A stretch of 8,820 nt of DNA from Burkholderiaceae bacterium (lineage in GTDB: Bacteria; Pseudomonadota; Gammaproteobacteria; Burkholderiales; Burkholderiaceae): the NCBI GenBank assembly GCA_023253905.1, contig JALREG010000283.1, positions 1-8,820 on the forward strand, in the 5' to 3' direction. Position 1 is the stretch's first letter; the number at the start of each line of letters is the position of its first letter. The notes below the pieces were generated by a model, which saw only the letters and a program-made list of their open reading frames with translations, did not search any database and had not been told where the DNA came from. Shown piece after piece: positions 1 through 6,559 of the stretch. The translations under genes were made by a program, and so were the position numbers.

Positions 1-402
1 TTGACCGGTCGCAGACAAGTTCGACGCCCCACCGACCGTCAGTACACCGCTATCGCTGATCGCTCCGCCCGCGGTCACCGAGAGGTTGCCGGTGGCGCTT
101 ACCGTGCCGAGATCCAGCGCGGTCGTATCACGCAGCGTGATCTGTGCGCCGCTCGCGTTCACCCCACCGACAAAGTCGTTCGCACTATCCAGCGTGACCG
201 TTTGACCCGTCGCGGTGAAGCTGGATGCTCCACCCACCGTCATTACACCACTATCGCTGATCGCTCCGCCTGCGGTCACCGACAGGTCGCCCGTGACGCT
301 GACAGTGCCGAGATCCAGCGCGGTCGCATCACGCAGCGTGATCTGTGACCCGCTCGCGTTCACCCCACCGACAAATTCGTTTGCGCTATCCAGCGTGATC
401 GT
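1..402. repeat. Two tandem 201-bp coding repeats (plus start of a third)
   Basis: Units run 1-201 and 202-402, and a third begins at 403 and is cut at 423. The two full units differ at about 25 of 201 positions by eye (roughly 88% identity) and have no gaps. Many differences are synonymous or conservative on the minus strand, as expected for in-frame duplication within a long repeat protein. Confidence 0.9.
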
Positions 403-423
403 TTGACCTGTCGCGGTGAAGCT
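1..423 (-). pseudogene. Fragment of a large beta-strand-repeat adhesin (FHA-like), 5' end missing
   Basis: Read on the minus strand, the frame is open from the left edge to the junction at 423 and encodes Gly/Thr/Ser/Val-rich repeats such as TVTLDSANDFVGGVNASG, QITLRDTTALDLGTVSATG and LSVTAGGAISDSGV. The 67-residue period and composition are typical of beta-helical secreted adhesins of the filamentous-haemagglutinin type. The frame has no ATG and no plausible start: it stays open only a further 30 bases upstream, to a TGA at 454-456, and lies in a different frame from the gene it abuts. The piece is therefore a 5'-truncated internal fragment continuing past the left edge. The family is inferred from composition and repeats; no export or anchor domain is in view. 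An assembly chimera is an alternative explanation. Confidence 0.7.
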
Positions 424-644
424 CAAGCAGGTGCGCGGGTCCTGGCATACCGTTCAGTTCGGCAGCCAGAGCCAGCCCCCAGCCGCCACCCCCGCCGAAG
501 TTCCTTCACATCGCTATCTGACAGTGATTTGATTACCCGATTTTGCATCCCGGCATAGGGTACCTGCGACCCGTGGTTATGCTGGGCTAAAGCCAACAAA
601 GGTAGGGATAGCGCAAGCGCTGACACCAGAGCTTTTGTCTTCAC
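423..644 (-). pseudogene. Spy/CpxP-like periplasmic protein, frameshifted and 3'-truncated
   Basis: The gene starts at GTG (642-644) behind a good GGAGAAACA ribosome site. It encodes a signal peptide (residues 1-20, MKTKALVSALALSLPLLALA) and a His-containing mature start, QHNHGSQVPYAG. After residue 50 the annotated frame turns to Arg-rich nonsense and stops. Skipping one base in the C-runs at 476-493 restores GWGLALAAELNG and PGPAHLLEL, which resembles the start of exported Spy/CpxP-like proteins often called periplasmic heavy-metal sensors. Even restored, the reading ends at the junction near 423, where adhesin repeats begin, so most of the helical domain is lost. I infer a dead gene. The family assignment rests on remembered motifs. 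Confidence 0.6.
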
Positions 645-720
645 TGTTTCTCCATTTCTCAGCTTTAAACGCTTGTGCGTGAGAAAACGACGGGCTCGAT
701 CTCAGCCACAGCCCGAACGA

Positions 721-734
721 TTGACATCAGTCAA
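721..734. promoter_or_regulatory. FNR/ANR-type operator, perfect palindrome
   Basis: The site is TTGAC-ATCA-GTCAA, two perfect 5-bp arms around 4 bases, matching 8 of 10 positions of the FNR consensus TTGAT-N4-ATCAA and close to ANR/DNR variants. It lies in the divergent gap between the Spy-like remnant and the SDR gene. Its centre (727.5) is the right distance upstream of a GATAAG -10 element for class II activation. Which CRP/FNR-family regulator binds is unknown. Confidence 0.6.
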
Positions 735-756
735 AACGATACCCCACAGACTCAGC

Positions 757-762
757 GATAAG
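757..762 (+). promoter_or_regulatory. Candidate -10 element of the SDR gene
   Basis: GATAAG matches TATAAT at 4 of 6 positions. With a start site near 769, the FNR-type box would be centred at -41.5, the standard activator position, leaving a leader of about 47 bases before the ATG at 816. No separate -35 is needed in such promoters. Confidence 0.45.
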
Positions 763-815
763 TCGCTCATCGCATTGCCATCGGCAACCCGCACATCATC
801 AGTACGGAGGCCAGG

Positions 816-1586
816 ATGAATCGCCTGACGAACAAGGTCGCCATTGTTACTGGCGGGGCCATCGGCATCGGCCGCGCGTGCGTCCATCGTATGGTCTCGG
901 AGGGTGCGAAAGTTGCGATCTTCGACCTCCTTGAGACCGAAGGCAACGCGCTGGTCACTGAATTGGCCGCCTCAGGTTACACCGTCGCCTTCTGGCGCGT
1001 AAACGTGGCCGAAGAGCGCGCGGTCAAAGCTTCAATTGATGCGGTAGTCGATCGGTTCGGCGCGCTGCATGTGCTCGTGAACAACGCCGGCATCTCGGGC
1101 ACCCCCAAGCCGACCGATCAAGTCACCGAACCCGAATGGGATCAGGTGCAGGCCGTCAATGTAAAGGGCGTGTTGTTTGGAACCAAGCACGCTATTCCGC
1201 ATCTGCGAAAGGCAGGAGTCGGGTCGATCATTAATCTTTCGTCGATTGCCGGTCTGATTGGTGTGGGTGGTATCGCGCCTTATCACGCCTCCAAGGGCGC
1301 AGTACGTCTGATGTCGAAGAACGACGCGATCACCTACGCTCGCGAAAACATCCGAGTGAACTCAATCCACCCAGGCTATATCTGGACGCCCATGGTGGAA
1401 AGCCACCTGCGCGCGAGTTCGCCCGATCTAGATGCGGCAATCGCCGTAGCCGGGGCTGCCCACCCGATCGGTCACATGGGCGAGCCCGACGACGTTGCGT
1501 GGGCCGTGGTCTGGCTCGCCTCGGATGAAGCGAAGTTCGTTACCGGCAGCGAAATTGTTATCGACGGCGGCTACACCGCACGGTGA
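816..1586 (+). CDS. Short-chain dehydrogenase/reductase (classical SDR)
   Basis: This cytosolic NAD(P)-dependent oxidoreductase of 256 residues has the usual length for classical SDRs. The cofactor motif TGGAIGIG is at residues 12-19. Asp37 ends the second strand (AIFD), which normally indicates preference for NAD(H) over NADP(H). NNAG is at 89-92. The catalytic set is Asn115, Ser143, Tyr156 and Lys160 (YHASK), all present. The C-terminus, GSEIVIDGGYTAR, is typical. Start choice: GGAGG at 806-810 lies five bases before the ATG. The substrate cannot be told; the IHPGYIWTPMVE segment places it with sterol/alcohol/keto-acyl type SDRs. It stands alone, preceded by an FNR-type box, so anaerobic or microaerobic expression is plausible. 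Confidence 0.93.
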   Translation: MNRLTNKVAIVTGGAIGIGRACVHRMVSEGAKVAIFDLLETEGNALVTELAASGYTVAFWRVNVAEERAVKASIDAVVDRFGALHVLVNNAGISGTPKPTDQVTEPEWDQVQAVNVKGVLFGTKHAIPHLRKAGVGSIINLSSIAGLIGVGGIAPYHASKGAVRLMSKNDAITYARENIRVNSIHPGYIWTPMVESHLRASSPDLDAAIAVAGAAHPIGHMGEPDDVAWAVVWLASDEAKFVTGSEIVIDGGYTAR

Positions 1587-1717
1587 TCACATTTTTCTAG
1601 CGGACCGTCTCTCCGCTCGCGCGACAGCTTGCCCGATTGCCAAGGCCGACCGAGGCTGAGACCACTAGCGGTGTGGGTTCGCGTCCGCCAAGTCCGCTCT
1701 CCGGAGATCATCGACCC

Positions 1718-1912
1718 ATGAGCAAAGCCTCAGAGCAGTTTCTGAAAAACCTGTCGGTGGTGATGTCCCTGCTCGGACTGGCATTTAACGAGGATCGGGT
1801 ATGTTGCCTCTCAGATCCGGGCGCTCTCGATATTCAGATGGAGTGGATTCCGGAACCCGTGGCGGTTCAGACCCAAGCAGTGCTGATATTCAAAATTGCG
1901 CCGGCGCCTTGA
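1718..1912 (+). CDS. Doubtful small hypothetical protein (64 aa)
   Basis: The ORF begins MSKASEQFLKNLSVVMSLLG and ends FKIAPAP. CGGAG at 1702-1706 is a possible ribosome site but sits rather far (11 bases) from the ATG. It has no recognised domain; residues 8-22 are mildly hydrophobic but too short for a membrane span. It occupies most of the 351-bp gap between the SDR gene and the convergent CBS gene, ending 25 bp from the CBS stop. An in-frame TTG at 1637 gives a longer reading, but those extra residues are low in information. It could be a real small protein, a remnant or chance. The rest of the gap holds only a hairpin at 1599-1617. Confidence 0.3.
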   Translation: MSKASEQFLKNLSVVMSLLGLAFNEDRVCCLSDPGALDIQMEWIPEPVAVQTQAVLIFKIAPAP

Positions 1913-1937
1913 ATTCGGCTGATATTTCCCTCACGGG

Positions 1938-2366
1938 TCACCCCCGAATGTAAGCCTCCAACTGCTCGATCAGAAGTTTCTGTTCCTCGATCATCTGTCG
2001 GACCACATCGCCAATCGAGATCACACCAATCAGCTTACCTTGTTCGAGAACCGGTAGATGTCGGATGCGGTGATCCGTCATGAGTTGCATGCACACATCG
2101 AGGGGTTGCGCAGCTTCGACCGTGATCAGCTTGGAGACCATGACCTCCCCAATGAGGGTGGTCTGGCTTGATTTTCCCTGCAAGATCACCTTCCTTGCAT
2201 AGTCCCGTTCTGAAAAAATGCCGACGAGGCTCGAGCCATCCATGACCAGCACGGCTCCAATATTTTTCTCGGCCATGTATTTCAAAGCGTCGAACACATT
2301 ATCCGACGGGGCAACAGAAAAAACACCCCGTCCGGACGCCTGGATCAAAGATCTTATCTGGATCAT
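1938..2366 (-). CDS. Two-CBS-domain protein
   Basis: This soluble protein of 142 residues consists of a CBS pair and nothing else: CBS1 at about residues 10-65 (VFDALKYMAEKNIGAVLV, then GIFSERDYARKV) and CBS2 at about 75-130 (CMQLMTDHRIRHLPVLE, then GVISIGDVVR). A Glu-rich helix (EEQKLLIEQLEAYI) closes it. CBS pairs bind adenosine nucleotides and usually report energy state; the partner is unknown for such stand-alone proteins. The start at 2366 (MIQIRS) is chosen because AGGAGG lies seven bases upstream and family members begin there; the 33-residue extension to 2465 is poorly protein-like. A stem-loop lies in the leader at 2403-2442. Confidence 0.9.
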   Translation of the reverse strand: MIQIRSLIQASGRGVFSVAPSDNVFDALKYMAEKNIGAVLVMDGSSLVGIFSERDYARKVILQGKSSQTTLIGEVMVSKLITVEAAQPLDVCMQLMTDHRIRHLPVLEQGKLIGVISIGDVVRQMIEEQKLLIEQLEAYIRG

Positions 2367-2810
2367 TAGAGCCTCCTGAAATATCCGCTGCCGGTCACCA
2401 CTCAGCATAAAACGACAGAAGCTGAAGATCGTCTTTTTGCTGAAAGGTTTACTGCCCAAGAGCAAATGCGACCACCACCGTACGCAGCGCTACCCTCTTC
2501 CGCTGCGAAGCGGGATCGCGCGGCCATCCATTACGCAAATCTCACGCTAAGCGTTGAGAGCTCAGTGGTGGCTGTTGTACCGCCAGCCAAGGCCAAACAA
2601 CTGATCCACACCAACATGCAAGCGGTAAAACATCGTCAAACTGCAACTGGACAAAAAGTTTTACCAGCCAGCGTAGCCCCCCCAAGGAGCAGATGATGCG
2701 CGGGTACCGGTGTGGGTTCGGATCGACACCGCTACGGAACTGGTCTGTTGGCGCCGGGGGGAGCCTTGCGCTTCGTGCTGCGCTGGCTGGATACCTGAGG
2801 AGCGAATCGG
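2367..2810. other. 444-bp gap between divergent CBS and fumC genes
   Basis: Apart from the stem-loop at 2403-2442, no convincing gene or promoter is seen. Base composition is mixed up to about 2690 and becomes markedly GC-rich after that, like fumC. AAGGAG near 2681-2686 precedes an ATGATG at 2693, but the frames from there run antisense-like into fumC and do not look like protein. A short open stretch ending at TGA 2796-2798 reads ALRFVLRWLDT just before fumC and could be the tail of a lost gene; this is weak. Confidence 0.5.
2403..2442 (-). promoter_or_regulatory. Imperfect stem-loop in the CBS gene leader
   Basis: The arms CAGCAAAAAGAC and GTCGTTTTATGCTG (minus strand) pair over about 12 bp with two single-base bulges, enclosing a 14-base loop. 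It ends about 37 bases before the CBS start codon. It has no terminal U-run, so it is not a terminator. A regulatory role is only a guess. Confidence 0.25.
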
Positions 2811-4202
2811 ATGGACGCGGTGCGGATCGAGCGCGACAGCTTTGGCGAAATCGAGGTGCCTGCTGGCCGGCTGTGGGGCGCCCAGACGCAGCGTTCGCTA
2901 CAGTACTTCGCCATCGGCGACGAGCGCATGCCGCGAGCGCTGCTCGCCGCGCTCGCGCTGGTCAAGCGCGAGGCCGCGCGCGTCAACGCCGAGATGGGAC
3001 GGCTCGATGCCGACATGGCCGAGGCCATCATGCGCGCGGCCAACGAGGTAATGTGCGGTCGCCATGATGGAGAGTTTCCGCTGGTGGTCTGGCAGACTGG
3101 CTCCGGCACGCAGACCCACATGAACATGAACGAGGTGCTGGCCAACCGAGCCTCGCAGCTGCTGGGCGGATCCATCGGCGAGCTACGCCTGGTGCACCCT
3201 AACGATCACGTCAACTGCAGCCAGTCGACCAACGACATCTTTCCGACCGCAGTCTGCGTGGCCTGCGTGCGCGGTCTTCAGGAGAGTCTGCTACCCGCCC
3301 TGCGCACCCTGCGAGAGACCCTGGACGCCAAGGCGCGCGGCTTCGCCGACATCATCAAGATCGGCCGTACGCACCTGCAGGACGCAACGCCGCTGACGCT
3401 GGGCCAGGAGATCTCGGGCTGGGCAGCCCAGCTGGAGCATGCCGACCGACACATCGAAGCCGCGCTACCGCATTTGCGGGAGCTGGCTGTTGGCGGCACG
3501 GCGGTCGGCACCGGACTCAATGCTCCGGCGGGCTTCGGCGAAAGGGTGGCTGAGGGGCTGCGGCGTGCCACCGGCCTGAGCTTCATCGCAGCGCCGAACC
3601 GCTTCGAGGCGCTGGCGGCACACGATGGGATCGTCCACGCACACGGTGCCCTCAAGGGCCTGGCCGCCAGCCTGTTCAAGATCGCCAACGATGTGCGCTG
3701 GCTTGCCTCGGGACCGCGCTGCGGCCTGGGCGAGATCAGCATCCCGGAGAACGAGCCCGGCAGCTCCATGATGCCGGGCAAGGTCAACCCCACGCAGTGC
3801 GAAGCGCTGGCGATGGTCTGTATTCAGGTTTTCGGTCATGACGCATCCATCGCATTCGCCGGCGCCTCGGGTAACTTCGAGCTCAACGTTTGCAAGCCGC
3901 TGCTGGCGTTCGACATGCTCAACAGCATCGGGCTGCTGCGTGACGCCGTGATTAGCTTCGACACCCATTGCGCCCGCGGCATCGAGCCGCATCGAGCCCG
4001 TATCGCCGAGCTGGTGTCTCGCTCACTGATGCTGGTGGCAGCATTAGCACCCCACATCGGCTACGACGAGGCTGCAGTGATCGCCAAGACCGCGCATGCG
4101 AAGGGCTTAACGCTACGCGAGGCGGCGCTGGCCTCTGGACTCCTGAGCGCGGCCGACTTCGATCGCTGGATCGACGTTGCAGCGATGCACGGGACAGCCT
4201 GA
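2811..4202 (+). CDS. fumC: Class II fumarate hydratase
   Basis: FumC interconverts fumarate and L-malate in the citric acid cycle, is a soluble homotetramer and needs no iron-sulfur cluster. The 463-residue length fits the family (E. coli 467). Substrate-site residues match E. coli FumC numbering: Ser98 and Thr100 in [10 protein letters not shown], Ser139-Thr140-Asn141 in SQSTND, His188 in [16 protein letters not shown], and the mobile loop [14 protein letters not shown] with catalytic Ser318, Lys324 and Asn326. TGAGGAG at 2796-2802 sets the start, eight bases before the ATG. It is intact and stands alone, tail-to-tail with the membrane-protein operon (9 bp between stops). Aspartase is a related alternative, but length and loop favour fumarase. 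An oxygen-stable fumarase is often used under oxidative or iron-poor conditions. Confidence 0.96.
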   Translation: MDAVRIERDSFGEIEVPAGRLWGAQTQRSLQYFAIGDERMPRALLAALALVKREAARVNAEMGRLDADMAEAIMRAANEVMCGRHDGEFPLVVWQTGSGTQTHMNMNEVLANRASQLLGGSIGELRLVHPNDHVNCSQSTNDIFPTAVCVACVRGLQESLLPALRTLRETLDAKARGFADIIKIGRTHLQDATPLTLGQEISGWAAQLEHADRHIEAALPHLRELAVGGTAVGTGLNAPAGFGERVAEGLRRATGLSFIAAPNRFEALAAHDGIVHAHGALKGLAASLFKIANDVRWLASGPRCGLGEISIPENEPGSSMMPGKVNPTQCEALAMVCIQVFGHDASIAFAGASGNFELNVCKPLLAFDMLNSIGLLRDAVISFDTHCARGIEPHRARIAELVSRSLMLVAALAPHIGYDEAAVIAKTAHAKGLTLREAALASGLLSAADFDRWIDVAAMHGTA

Positions 4203-4211
4203 TGTAACGGT

Positions 4212-4562
4212 TCAAGTCGCGGAGTCGGTCTCATGGGACTGGTACGCCCGGCATGGGCCCAGGATTGCGGCAACGACAATGGCGTCCTGCACGGCACGCC
4301 GGCTTCCCAGCAACGAGCGGCGCGAAAAGCGGCGCACGTCGTGGCGCAAGGGTGCCGTAGCCGCGCGTGGCGATGCAGGTACGGGACGGGCCAGCTTCGG
4401 GGCTTCTGGAGCGGTCGGCCCCCAGGTCAGGCCGTCGGGCTCAAACCCGATCTCGGTGTCGGTCTGCGGCGCCCGCTTACGCAGGCGCTTGAACAGAAAC
4501 TGAACCAGCAAGACCGCGCCGAAGATGAGAGCGAAGAGCAATTCGTAGGGGACTTTGTTCAT
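4212..4562 (-). CDS. Small single-pass membrane protein of the nfeD-floA operon
   Basis: The 116-residue protein begins MNKVPYELLFALIFGAVLL; residues 7-24 form one membrane span followed by a basic stop (KRLRKR), suggesting a cytoplasmic C-terminal part. A Pro/Ala-rich linker (about 43-75) leads to a compact C-terminal motif, RRFSRRSLLGSRRAVQDAIV, then AILGPCRA with a single Cys. I believe similar tails occur in uncharacterised proteins beside flotillin-like genes, but this is memory, not a search. It is the last gene of the operon, 11 bp after the floA stop, so probably co-translated and functionally linked. The ribosome site is weak (GGGGCG). The function is unknown. Confidence 0.75.
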   Translation of the reverse strand: MNKVPYELLFALIFGAVLLVQFLFKRLRKRAPQTDTEIGFEPDGLTWGPTAPEAPKLARPVPASPRAATAPLRHDVRRFSRRSLLGSRRAVQDAIVVAAILGPCRAYQSHETDSAT

Positions 4563-4573
4563 GCGTCGCCCCG

Positions 4574-5236
4574 CTATTTTTTCCGGCTATCGACCGGGTC
4601 ATCAGCAGTGTTCGCGATCTCCTCGCGCATATTCGTATCGGCCTGCAGATTCTTCATCCGGTCGTAGTCCATGATGCCCAGGTTACCCTGGCGGAAGGCT
4701 TCGGCCATCGCGCGTGGCACTTCAGCTTCTGCCTCGACGACGCGCGCTCGCATCTCCTGCTCCAGCGCCACAGCCATCGCGCGCCGCTCCTCGGCCTTGG
4801 CCTGGGCGATCTGCTTGTCGGCGTTGGCTTGGTCGATCTGCAGCTTGGCGCCGATGTTTTCGCCCACGTCCACATCGGCAATATCGATCGACAGGATCTC
4901 GTAGGCGGTGCCGGCATCCAGCCCCTTACTGAGGATGTGCTTGGAGATGTGGTCGGGGTTCTCGAGCACGTTTTTATGGCTGACCGCCGAACCGATGGTG
5001 CTGACCATGCCTTCGCCTACGCGCGCGATGATCGTCTCCTCGCCGGCGCCGCCGACGAGCCTATCAATGTTGGTACGCACCGTCACCCGCGAAACCGCGA
5101 TGAGCTGAATACCGTCCTTGGCCACCGCCGCGATCCATAGGGGGAGGGGCACCAGGTACAGGGCCAGTGCCAGAACCCCCAGTACCCCCACGAGCAGGCT
5201 AATGCTTCCAACCAATCCGGTCACCAGTGTGTCCAT
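4574..5236 (-). CDS. floA: Flotillin-like FloA (UPF0365) protein, internally shortened
   Basis: FloA proteins oligomerise on the inner membrane and organise functional microdomains. Here 220 residues carry an N-terminal membrane segment (about 8-35), then at once ITVR-type SPFH core sequence: [20 protein letters not shown] (48-67), [11 protein letters not shown] (73-83), [28 protein letters not shown] (105-124), the Ala/Glu/Gln coiled coil [14 protein letters not shown] (143-156), and [15 protein letters not shown]. FloA is usually about 330 residues; compared with what I recall of B. subtilis FloA, roughly 105-110 residues are missing between PLPLWIAA (31-38) and VAKDGI (38-43), and about seven in the coiled coil near [12 protein letters not shown] (162-173). 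The frame is intact. The ATG lies 12 bp after the OB-fold ORF, with a weak GAGAG ribosome site. Confidence 0.88.
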   Translation of the reverse strand: MDTLVTGLVGSISLLVGVLGVLALALYLVPLPLWIAAVAKDGIQLIAVSRVTVRTNIDRLVGGAGEETIIARVGEGMVSTIGSAVSHKNVLENPDHISKHILSKGLDAGTAYEILSIDIADVDVGENIGAKLQIDQANADKQIAQAKAEERRAMAVALEQEMRARVVEAEAEVPRAMAEAFRQGNLGIMDYDRMKNLQADTNMREEIANTADDPVDSRKK

Positions 5237-5248
5237 AGCTCGTTTCTC

Positions 5249-5404
5249 TCAGTCAACGGTGGGAACTCGCCGCACCACGATTCGGTTGCCGTCCACACGC
5301 ATCACTTGGATACGGGCTCCGGCCTCGATCATTTCGCCGTCGGAGACGACGTCCACGCGCTCGCCTTCGATCATGGCGATCCCTGCCGGTCGAAGAACCG
5401 ACAT
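5249..5404 (-). pseudogene. NfeD C-terminal OB-fold domain, detached fragment
   Basis: A 51-residue ORF reads MSVLRPAGIAMIEGERVDVV and ends RVDGNRIVVRRVPTVD, the conserved C-terminal OB-fold (NfeD-type) domain that normally ends the long NfeD protein. The same frame remains readable upstream to about 5467 (APEADRRWLNKHG) but is interrupted by a TAG at 5408-5410, so this piece looks cut off from the protease domain by a nonsense codon plus a frame change. Translation from the ATG at 5402-5404 is possible but has only a poor ribosome site (TAGGTC); coupling to the upstream stop at 5422 is conceivable. Whether it is a dead remnant or a separately made domain cannot be settled here. Confidence 0.75.
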
Positions 5405-5421
5405 GACCTACCCATGCTTGT

Positions 5422-6069
5422 TCAGCCAGCGCCGATCAGCTTCCGGCGCAGACCCATGTGCGGGCCCACCTTATGCTGCAGGGCCTCGTCAGTGGTCAAA
5501 GTCAGCAGCTTGCCCTTCAGGTTGATACCAGGCACTTCCACATCGGCATCGACCGTTGCCTCGGCCAACAGCGGCGGCCGCTTCCGGGCCTCGGCGGTGG
5601 CGCGAAACTCCTTGCGCACGTAGGACACAGTCTTCTCTTGCGTCGGTGCGGTGGCGGAGCCGGGCAAACCTGCCTGCACCGGCGCCTCCGCCCCGATGGT
5701 GCTGCCAGTGGACATCACCAGAGTCTGCGCGGACCGCCCGATCAGCGCGCCCGCCGAGATGGCGCGCTTGTTCACGAACGCGACCGTGGGCACCTTGGCG
5801 TTCAACAGCGCGTCGCGGATCTGGACGGCAGCATCCAACCTCCCTTCGAACGTGTCGATGTCGAGTATCACCACCGCAGCGCCCGCTTGCGTAGCGTCTT
5901 CGAGCACCCGCACCACAAAGGGCGCCAGCCCAAGGTCGATCACGCCCTCGATGGGTATGACGTAGACGACCGGTCGCGGTGTTTGGGGTTGTGCTGTAAC
6001 GAAGGGTGCCAACAGCGCCAGCCCCACCAAGCACAGCCCGATGAACCGGGACGTGACAGTACGCAACAT
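5422..6069 (-). CDS. NfeD ClpP-class serine protease domain, lacking the membrane block
   Basis: Long NfeD proteins combine a periplasmic ClpP-like protease, several membrane spans and an OB fold, and partner with flotillin-like proteins. This 215-residue ORF has a signal peptide (1-26, ending FVTA-Q) and the protease domain: VVYVIPIEGVID (34-45), VVILDIDTFEG (66-76, where the family has DTPGG), VNKRAISAGALIG with the presumed nucleophile Ser105, STGSTIGAEAPV (120-131), and Lys146 in EKTVSYVRKEF as the likely second member of a Ser-Lys dyad. After KLLTLTTDEALQHKVG (187-202) the sequence leaves the family and stops at 215; no membrane spans follow. The ATG is preceded by GAGGAG at a 6-base spacing. 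It could yield a soluble exported protease, or be a broken gene. Confidence 0.85.
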   Translation of the reverse strand: MLRTVTSRFIGLCLVGLALLAPFVTAQPQTPRPVVYVIPIEGVIDLGLAPFVVRVLEDATQAGAAVVILDIDTFEGRLDAAVQIRDALLNAKVPTVAFVNKRAISAGALIGRSAQTLVMSTGSTIGAEAPVQAGLPGSATAPTQEKTVSYVRKEFRATAEARKRPPLLAEATVDADVEVPGINLKGKLLTLTTDEALQHKVGPHMGLRRKLIGAG

Positions 6070-6559
6070 CCAGACTCCTCAGGTTGGCCCCCGAAGCGGC
6101 GCCACACGCTTTGATGGGCGTGTCGCGCATCGCGGGCATCTCCCAAAACCTCGAAGGCAACGACGGTGTCCCGAGTTGAAACTGGAAAACTCAATAGAGC
6201 GACACAAGTTGAGTCTGATCCGGCCGCTACAACCAGCGTAGCGCCTGAACTGGGGGTGGAATTGATTTGGATCAGCAGGTATGACGGTCAGAAATATCGT
6301 CTCGCGACATAGGTCTGCAGACCCCGACAAGAGACGCTTACGCCCCTCGCGGATACTGGTCACACAGGTTTCACCTATCTCGAGAAAGACTACCCGCCAT
6401 AAAGATTGTGTTGCGGTTGCCTTTCGTCATGAAGAGCGGCAGACCGCAGCCGTATAGTGATTCTCGAAGATCTCTTCTGCACAGCTTGCGAAATGGACAC
6501 CGGTGTCGCAGCGTTGGACTCGCTGCTAGTGCAGTGCTCACTCTCACCAAGAGGATGTC
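6070..6559. other. 490-bp divergent regulatory gap between nfeD and the Met-rich gene
   Basis: No convincing gene is seen on either strand. It holds an FNR-like box at 6262-6275 and a TATAGT element (6453-6458, 5 of 6 to the -10 consensus) facing the Met-rich gene, with only a poor -35 (TGAAGA at 6430-6435). ORFs crossing the gap have no family character. Confidence 0.5.
6262..6275. promoter_or_regulatory. FNR-type operator upstream of the nfeD operon
   Basis: TTGAT-TTGG-ATCAG matches the FNR consensus at 9 of 10 positions. Read toward nfeD, a weak -10 (TACGCT, 3 of 6, at 6240-6235) is placed so the box is centred about 40.5 bases upstream of the inferred start site, near 6228. No -10 fits at that spacing on the plus strand. 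The nfeD start codon is about 160 bases further on. Confidence 0.45.

Noticed and set aside
1599..1617. Hairpin AGCGGA/TCCGCT after the SDR gene as a terminator
   Set aside because: The T-run lies before the stem on the plus strand and there is none after it on either strand, so it is not an intrinsic terminator.
2367..2465. 33-residue N-terminal extension of the CBS protein
   Set aside because: A strong AGGAGG precedes the internal start at 2366, and family members start there.
2466..2696. Plus-strand 76-aa ORF in the CBS-fumC gap
   Set aside because: No ribosome site, no family resemblance, and a composition consistent with chance in open non-coding DNA.
2765..2798. Short open frame ending LRFVLRWLDT just before fumC as a gene tail
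   Set aside because: Only about 33 codons are open after a stop near 2694, with no start or recognisable family.
5458..6114. Plus-strand 218-aa ORF opposite nfeD
   Set aside because: A mirror frame of a recognisable NfeD protease gene in high-GC DNA, without family features.
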